Shown here: in pieces, positions 60,047 to 64,000 of the stretch
Layout: each line of letters begins with the position of its first letter
Numbering within the stretch: the stretch's first letter is position 1
NCBI GenBank assembly: GCA_964541695.1
Contig: CAZIRB010000003.1
Span: forward strand, 6,530-70,529
DNA: 64,000 nt
Origin: CAZKGE01 sp964541695
GTDB taxonomy: Bacteria; Bacillota; Clostridia; Christensenellales; CAG-138
Direction of reading: 5' to 3'
Notes under the pieces: model-generated
The model's input: only the letters and a program-made list of their open reading frames with translations
Told to the model about the DNA's origin: nothing
Database searches by the model: none
Program-made: the position numbers and the translations under genes

Positions 60047-61063
60047 TTGAAAAGCGTCACCATAAAGGACATCGCCAAAGTTGCCGGCGTCTCGTACGCG
60101 ACGGTTTCCCGCGCGCTGTCGGGCAGCGCCGAGATCGGCGCCGAAACACGCGAGCGCGTGCTGAAAATCTGCCGCGAGATGGGTTACACGACCAACTACG
60201 TCGCGCGCTCGATGGTCATGAAGCGCACAAAGCTGCTCGGCCTGATCGTCGCGAACATCGACAACCCGTTCATGTCCGAGATGGCGTACCACATCGAGAT
60301 CCGCGCGCGCGAGCAGGGGTACAACCTCATGCTGTGCAACTCCTCGCACGATTTAGACCTCGAGCGCAAGGTGTTCGAGCTGCTCGTCAGCCGGCAGGTG
60401 GACGGCATCATACTCGTGCCCGCCAACTCCGAGTCCTACACAAACCTTAGGCCGCTCATCTCCAAGGTGCCGACGGTGTTCGTCAGCGAAAACCTGCGCG
60501 ACCTGCCCGAAAGCTACGTCTCCGTGGACAATTACCGCGGCACGCGCATCGGCACGGAGTACCTGTATTCGCTCGGCCACCGCAGCATCCTCTATTTTGG
60601 TTTGCGCAAGGGCAGCGTGACGCATCAACTGCGCGCGGACGGCTATCTCGACGCGTGCCGCGAGCTTGGCATCGAGCCGAGCGTCTACACGAGCGCCTAC
60701 TCGTTCAGCAGCGTGCAGGCAGGCTGCCAGATGGCGCGGAACGTTTTTGGGAAGCCCGTCCCCTACTCCGCGGTCTTCGCCGCGACGGACTCGCTCGCGC
60801 TCGGCGTGCTCGAGGCCGCCGAGGAGGCGGGCATCCGCGTGCCGGAGGACCTCTCGCTGATGGGATTCGACAACATTCTCTACGCGGACCTGCCGCGGAT
60901 CCGCCTGACGACGATTGAGCAGCCGAAAAAATCCATGGCCGCGGCGGCAGTGGACATCCTGCTCGGGAAGATCGCCGACGAGACCTCCGGCTATTCCCAC
61001 AGGATCCTCACACCCACGCTCGTCGTGCGCGGGTCCTGCCGCGACATACGGAACAAGCAATGA
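60047..61063 (+). CDS. LacI-family transcriptional regulator
   Basis: 338 residues. N-terminal helix-turn-helix TIKDIAKVAGVSYATVSRAL (about 5-24) and hinge helix (NYVARSMVMKRTKLLGLIV), then a periplasmic-binding effector domain (DNPFMSEMAYHIEIRAREQG, VFAATDSLALGVLEAA, LMGFDN). TTG start at 60047; no ATG fits the family start. Binds the AAACGTTT-core palindromes in its own and the divergent promoter, most likely as a repressor released by a sugar or sugar phosphate. The effector is unknown. It is followed by a PHP gene with ATGA overlap. Confidence 0.92.
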   Translation: MKSVTIKDIAKVAGVSYATVSRALSGSAEIGAETRERVLKICREMGYTTNYVARSMVMKRTKLLGLIVANIDNPFMSEMAYHIEIRAREQGYNLMLCNSSHDLDLERKVFELLVSRQVDGIILVPANSESYTNLRPLISKVPTVFVSENLRDLPESYVSVDNYRGTRIGTEYLYSLGHRSILYFGLRKGSVTHQLRADGYLDACRELGIEPSVYTSAYSFSSVQAGCQMARNVFGKPVPYSAVFAATDSLALGVLEAAEEAGIRVPEDLSLMGFDNILYADLPRIRLTTIEQPKKSMAAAAVDILLGKIADETSGYSHRILTPTLVVRGSCRDIRNKQ

Positions 61064-61803
61064 TGACGATCGACGGAAAGCAATACGCAAAGTTCGACAT
61101 CCACATCCACACCGCCGAAACGAGCAAGTGCGGCACCGTGAGCGCGCCGGACACCGTGCGCATCTACAAGTCGCTCGGCTACGACGGCATCGTGATTACG
61201 GACCATCTGCACGAGACCTATATCTCGCTGCAGAACTGCCGGGACGACTGGCAGGAATGCATGACACGGTTCCTGTTTGGCTACGAGGAAGCCAAGCGGA
61301 CCGGCGACGAGATCGGCCTCTTTGTCGCGCTCGGCGCGGAGCTGCGCTTCCCCGAAAACGACAGCGACTACCTGCTCTACGGCATCGACGAAGCGTTCCT
61401 GCGCGCGCACCCGTACCTGTACCGCACGGACCACGCGTCGTTCTTTCAAGAGTTCGGCGGCCGGATCCTGATCGTGCACGCGCACCCGTTCCGCAACTGC
61501 GACGTGGTCTACCACGACAGCGTGCACGGGCTGGAGATCGTCAACTGCAACCCTCGGCACAACAGCCGCAACGAGCTTGCGCTGCGGCTAGCCAAAGAAA
61601 ACCCGCGCCTGCGCCGCCTGTGCGGCTCCGACGCGCATCGCCCCGGCGACGAAGGCCGCGCGGCGGTTTTGTTCGAGGGCGAGGTGCGCGACTCGTTCGA
61701 CGTCAAGCGCGCGATCGAGAGCGACCGCTACCGGCTCCTCTGCCCGGCCTACGACCCCATCATACAGGAAAGCGGGAAAGGCGTATGCGCTACGACACGC
61801 TGA
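61060..61803 (+). CDS. PHP-domain phosphoesterase
   Basis: 247 residues. All PHP metal motifs are present: DIHIHTAETSKCG (HxH, about 13), ITDHLH (about 47), LGAEL (about 91), LIVHAHPFRN (about 137) and GSDAHRP (about 189). PHP proteins of this length are trinuclear-metal phosphoesterases, including histidinol phosphatase-like and cyclic-phosphate or nucleotide phosphatases. The setting between LacI and PfkB points to a sugar phosphate, not to histidine synthesis. The end overlaps the kinase start by 19 bases. Confidence 0.87.
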   Translation: MMTIDGKQYAKFDIHIHTAETSKCGTVSAPDTVRIYKSLGYDGIVITDHLHETYISLQNCRDDWQECMTRFLFGYEEAKRTGDEIGLFVALGAELRFPENDSDYLLYGIDEAFLRAHPYLYRTDHASFFQEFGGRILIVHAHPFRNCDVVYHDSVHGLEIVNCNPRHNSRNELALRLAKENPRLRRLCGSDAHRPGDEGRAAVLFEGEVRDSFDVKRAIESDRYRLLCPAYDPIIQESGKGVCATTR

Positions 61804-62666
61804 TCATCGGTCAGGTCTGCCTGGACACAAACACCGACTGCGACGGCACGGTTACGCGCGCCTACGGCGGCGCCGCGCTGTTCTCGGGCTACGCGTCCGC
61901 GGCGATGGGCAACCGCTCCGCGGTGCTGATTAAGCGCAACGCGGCCTCCATCGACCTGGCCGAAGCGTACCGCCTCTGCCGGCCGATCACCGTATTGCCG
62001 CTCGACTCCGCCGACAGCACGCGCATGGAGAACGTCTATTGCTCCACGGACCGCGAGTGCCGCGACTGCCGCTGCACGTCGCGCATCGACCCGTACCTGC
62101 CGGAAGAACTCGCCGGACTGGACGCGCAAGTGTACCACATCGCGGGGCTGGTCCGCGGCGACATCGGCAACGACGTGATCGCGGCTGCGGCACAGCTCGG
62201 CGACCTTGCCGTCGACGTGCAGTGTTTGCTGCGCTGCGTCGAACCGGACGGGCGCATGGTCATGCGCGACTGGGATGAGAAGCGCGAGCTGCTGCCGCTC
62301 GTTTCGTTTCTCAAAACCGACGCCGCCGAGGCCGAGGTGCTGACCGGGACAACCGACCGCGCCGAGGCCGCTAAACTCCTGCACGGCTGGGGCGCCAAGG
62401 AAGTGATGATCACGCACAACACCGAGGTGCTCGTGTACGACGGCCGCCGCTTCCACACCGCTCCGCTTGTGGCCAGGAACCTTTCGGGCCGCACGGGGCG
62501 CGGGGACACGACGTTTGCGTGCTACCTCGGCGAACGGCTGCACACGGGCATTGCGGAATCGCTTGTCCGCGCGGCCGCGCTCGTTTCGCTGAAGATGGAG
62601 ACGCCCGGACCGTTCCTCGGCACGCGCGAGGACATGACGGCTTATCTAGCGGAATTCTACGTATAA
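61785..62666 (+). CDS. PfkB-family carbohydrate kinase
   Basis: 293 residues. Ribokinase fold starting YDTLIIGQVCLDTNTD, GGAALFSGYASAAMG (about 28), and the catalytic loop SGRTGRGDTTFACYLG (about 232-247) with Asp of GRGD as base. An unusual Cys cluster CSTDRECRDCRC lies at about 86-97, perhaps a metal site. The specific sugar is unknown; it does not look like a typical KDG kinase or fructokinase start. Ribosome site GGAAAGG inside the PHP gene; translationally coupled. Confidence 0.87.
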   Translation: MRYDTLIIGQVCLDTNTDCDGTVTRAYGGAALFSGYASAAMGNRSAVLIKRNAASIDLAEAYRLCRPITVLPLDSADSTRMENVYCSTDRECRDCRCTSRIDPYLPEELAGLDAQVYHIAGLVRGDIGNDVIAAAAQLGDLAVDVQCLLRCVEPDGRMVMRDWDEKRELLPLVSFLKTDAAEAEVLTGTTDRAEAAKLLHGWGAKEVMITHNTEVLVYDGRRFHTAPLVARNLSGRTGRGDTTFACYLGERLHTGIAESLVRAAALVSLKMETPGPFLGTREDMTAYLAEFYV

Positions 62667-62688
62667 AAAGCGCGCGCCGCGCATAGCT

Positions 62689-62697
62689 TGATATAAT
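62689..62697 (+). promoter_or_regulatory. Extended -10 promoter of mgtC-like gene
   Basis: TGATATAAT; no clear -35. Confidence 0.55.
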
Positions 62698-62777
62698 ACC
62701 CCGCACGTCCCGCGCCGCGGATGCGGGCACCTCTCACCGTTTTCCCGTCTTGATCATGCATGAAAGGAGTGTTATCT

Positions 62778-63473
62778 TTGGACGCCTTTTTCGAACGCCT
62801 CGGGCTCATGGAACTGACCGAGACCACCGTCATCGTGCGGCTCATGCTCGCGGTGATCTGCAGCGGCATACTCGGGCTCGAGCGCACGCGCAAGCGCCGC
62901 CCCGCCGGTCTTCGCACGTACATGCTCGTCTGTATCGGCGCCGCGATCGTGATGATGACGGCGCAGTTCGCGCTCCGCTACTATCCGGACGCCGACCTCG
63001 GGCGCATGCCGGCGCAGGTCGTCAGCGGCATCGGCTTCCTCGGCGCCGGCACGATCATGGTCACGCGCTATTACCGCGTCAAGGGTCTGACCACGGCGGC
63101 CGGGCTCTGGGTGGCCGCCTGCATGGGGCTTGCCATCGGCATGGGCTTCTATTTCGGCGCGATCATCACCTGCCTGATCCTGCTGATGGTGATGACGTTT
63201 GTGGACCGGTTCGAGACGTACTTCACCAAGCGATTGCACCGCGTCCACCTCTACCTCATCTTCCAGGAGGTCACGGACTTCCGGCCGTTCCGCGAACGCA
63301 TGGCCGCGGAGAACATCGAGATCAGCGATGTGGAGACCAGCAAATCGGACTGCCGCAACGGCGTCGGCGTGTTCTGCATCCTGAAGTTCCCGTCCCGACG
63401 TACGTACGCGGACGTGATCGCGTTTGTGGAAAGCTGCCCGGGCGTGCTGTTCACCGAAGAAATCGAGGACTGA
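62778..63473 (+). CDS. MgtC/SapB-family membrane protein
   Basis: 231 residues from a TTG at 62778, 8 bases after AAAGGAG; the ATG at 62760 overlaps that ribosome site and is rejected. MgtC helices: VRLMLAVICSGILGLERTRK (about 19-38), RTYMLVCIGAAIVMM, VVSGIGFLGAGTIMV (about 83-97), GLTTAAGLWVAACMGLAIG (about 104-122). A C-terminal ACT-like cytoplasmic domain of about 90 residues follows. The family is tied to magnesium limitation and envelope stress, not to Mg transport itself. The terminator is at 63477-63501. Confidence 0.9.
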   Translation: MDAFFERLGLMELTETTVIVRLMLAVICSGILGLERTRKRRPAGLRTYMLVCIGAAIVMMTAQFALRYYPDADLGRMPAQVVSGIGFLGAGTIMVTRYYRVKGLTTAAGLWVAACMGLAIGMGFYFGAIITCLILLMVMTFVDRFETYFTKRLHRVHLYLIFQEVTDFRPFRERMAAENIEISDVETSKSDCRNGVGVFCILKFPSRRTYADVIAFVESCPGVLFTEEIED

Positions 63474-63476
63474 AGC

Positions 63477-63501
63477 GGCCGCGGTCATCCGCCGGCTTTT
63501 T
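63477..63501 (+). terminator. Terminator after mgtC-like gene
   Basis: GGCCGCGG-TCAT-CCGCCGGC (one bulge) followed by TTTTTATT. Confidence 0.75.
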
Positions 63502-63515
63502 ATTGGCGCTTCTCC

Positions 63516-63527
63516 GGAAACGTTTGC
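63516..63527. promoter_or_regulatory. LacI-type operator-like sequence
   Basis: GGAAACGTTTGC, matching the sites around lacI, but with no gene start in view next to it. Confidence 0.35.
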
Positions 63528-63547
63528 GGTCTATGACCGGCAGCTCG

Positions 63548-64000
63548 GAGGGGCATTCCGCGCCGGCCAGAACCTCTCCCTTTCATAAACTCCTCTTTTT
63601 CCTTTTCTTTCGCGAAAGAAAAGGAAACGAAAAGAAAGCTAAGCGGGCCCCCTTTCCCGACTTTCTTTTGTTACTTTTCTTTCTAGAAAGAAAAGTAAAG
63701 GTGCAGTCCTTAACCGAGAGCACGGAGGGGATTCCGCGCCGGTCACGACCTCTCCCTTTCATAAACTCCTCTTTTTCCTTTTCTTTCGCGAAAGAAAAGG
63801 AAACGAAAAGAAAGCTAAGCGGGCCCCCTTTCCCGACTTTCTTTTGTTACTTTTCTTTCTAGAAAGAAAAGTAAAGGTGCAGTCCTTAACCGAGAGCACG
63901 GAGGGGATTCCGCGCCGGTCACGACCTCTCCCTTTCATAAACTCCTCTTTTTCCTTTTCTTTCGCGAAAGAAAAGGAAACGAAAAGAAAGCTAAGCGGGC
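63548..64000. repeat. 176-bp tandem repeat with long perfect palindromes (runs off window)
   Basis: Units start at about 63573, 63749 and 63925 (period 176); the first is preceded by a diverged half unit. Each full unit has a 30-bp perfect palindrome centred on TTTCGCGAAA and a 28-bp perfect palindrome centred on TTTCTAGAAA, both made of CTTTTCTTT/AAAGAAAAG arms. The window ends 76 bases into the third unit. No gene is seen from 63528 on. Confidence 0.9.

Noticed and set aside
63548..64000. CRISPR array at the right end
   Set aside because: Units are 176 bp and identical throughout, with no variable spacers and no cas genes.

Overview
The window comes from a high-GC bacterium that looks like a member of the Clostridia (Bacillota). 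The support is: a T-box leader in front of pheST, Gram-positive lipoprotein SBPs and an extended -10/TTGACA promoter style, a YtrA-type GntR/ABC operon, a NifU-like scaffold paired with a GGGtGRT protein, and an anaerobe-type tool kit (HypABF, a possible Re-citrate synthase, a CoA-disulfide-reductase-like flavoprotein). No rRNA or marker gene fixes the order or genus. Two N runs (11111-11120, 26660-26759) show this is a scaffolded draft or metagenome assembly.

Layout. 1-1765: hydrogenase maturation hypA-hypB-hypF (hypF runs off the left edge). 1866-3016: a broken leucine-rich-repeat lipoprotein gene. 3037-9741: a dipeptide/oligopeptide ABC operon (SBP, two permeases, two ATPases) divergent from a LysR regulator. 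9932-14560: 2-hydroxyacid dehydrogenase, Re-citrate/isopropylmalate-synthase-type enzyme, RpiB, membrane acyltransferase. 14624-20460: ferritin-VIT iron protein, XdhC-like protein, GntR-ABC operon. 20489-27760: secreted MBL hydrolase, T-box-pheS-pheT, small zinc-ribbon protein, psuK-psuG. 28066-41354: glycogen phosphorylase, NlpC/P60 hydrolase, DegV, tkt-cysK, ECF S component, GGGtGRT-NifU pair, DUF805, YhhN, RmuC, tRNA-Arg. 41562-48102: DUF488, GNAT, zinc-ribbon membrane protein with a structured leader, CoADR-like flavoprotein, ArsR, split HMA/P-type ATPase metal exporter. 48752-54615: a five-gene inositol catabolic operon of the type known from Thermotoga maritima (iolG-iolO-iolN-iolM-uxaE). 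55097-62666: an apparently circularly permuted phosphoglycerate mutase preceded by four tandem HAD paralogs, divergent from a LacI-PHP-PfkB operon. 62778-63473: MgtC. 63548-end: a 176-bp tandem repeat.

How it fits together. The right third looks like a carbohydrate regulon. The iol/uxa genes should convert myo-inositol through 3-dehydro-scyllo-inosose and 5-keto-L-gluconate to tagaturonate and fructuronate. LacI-type operator sequences (core AAACGTTT) sit just downstream of both divergent promoters around lacI, and a further copy lies upstream of the inositol operon. The HAD array and the permuted mutase have no assigned substrate and are the best candidate here for an undescribed metabolic module.

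Two further signals stand out. A short RNA fold occurs twice (32869-32934 and 43584-43649, minus strand). All three of its helices are kept by compensatory changes while its internal loops are conserved in sequence. Families of intergenic hairpin repeats also occur at several loci. These calls are from reading alone; no database search was run.
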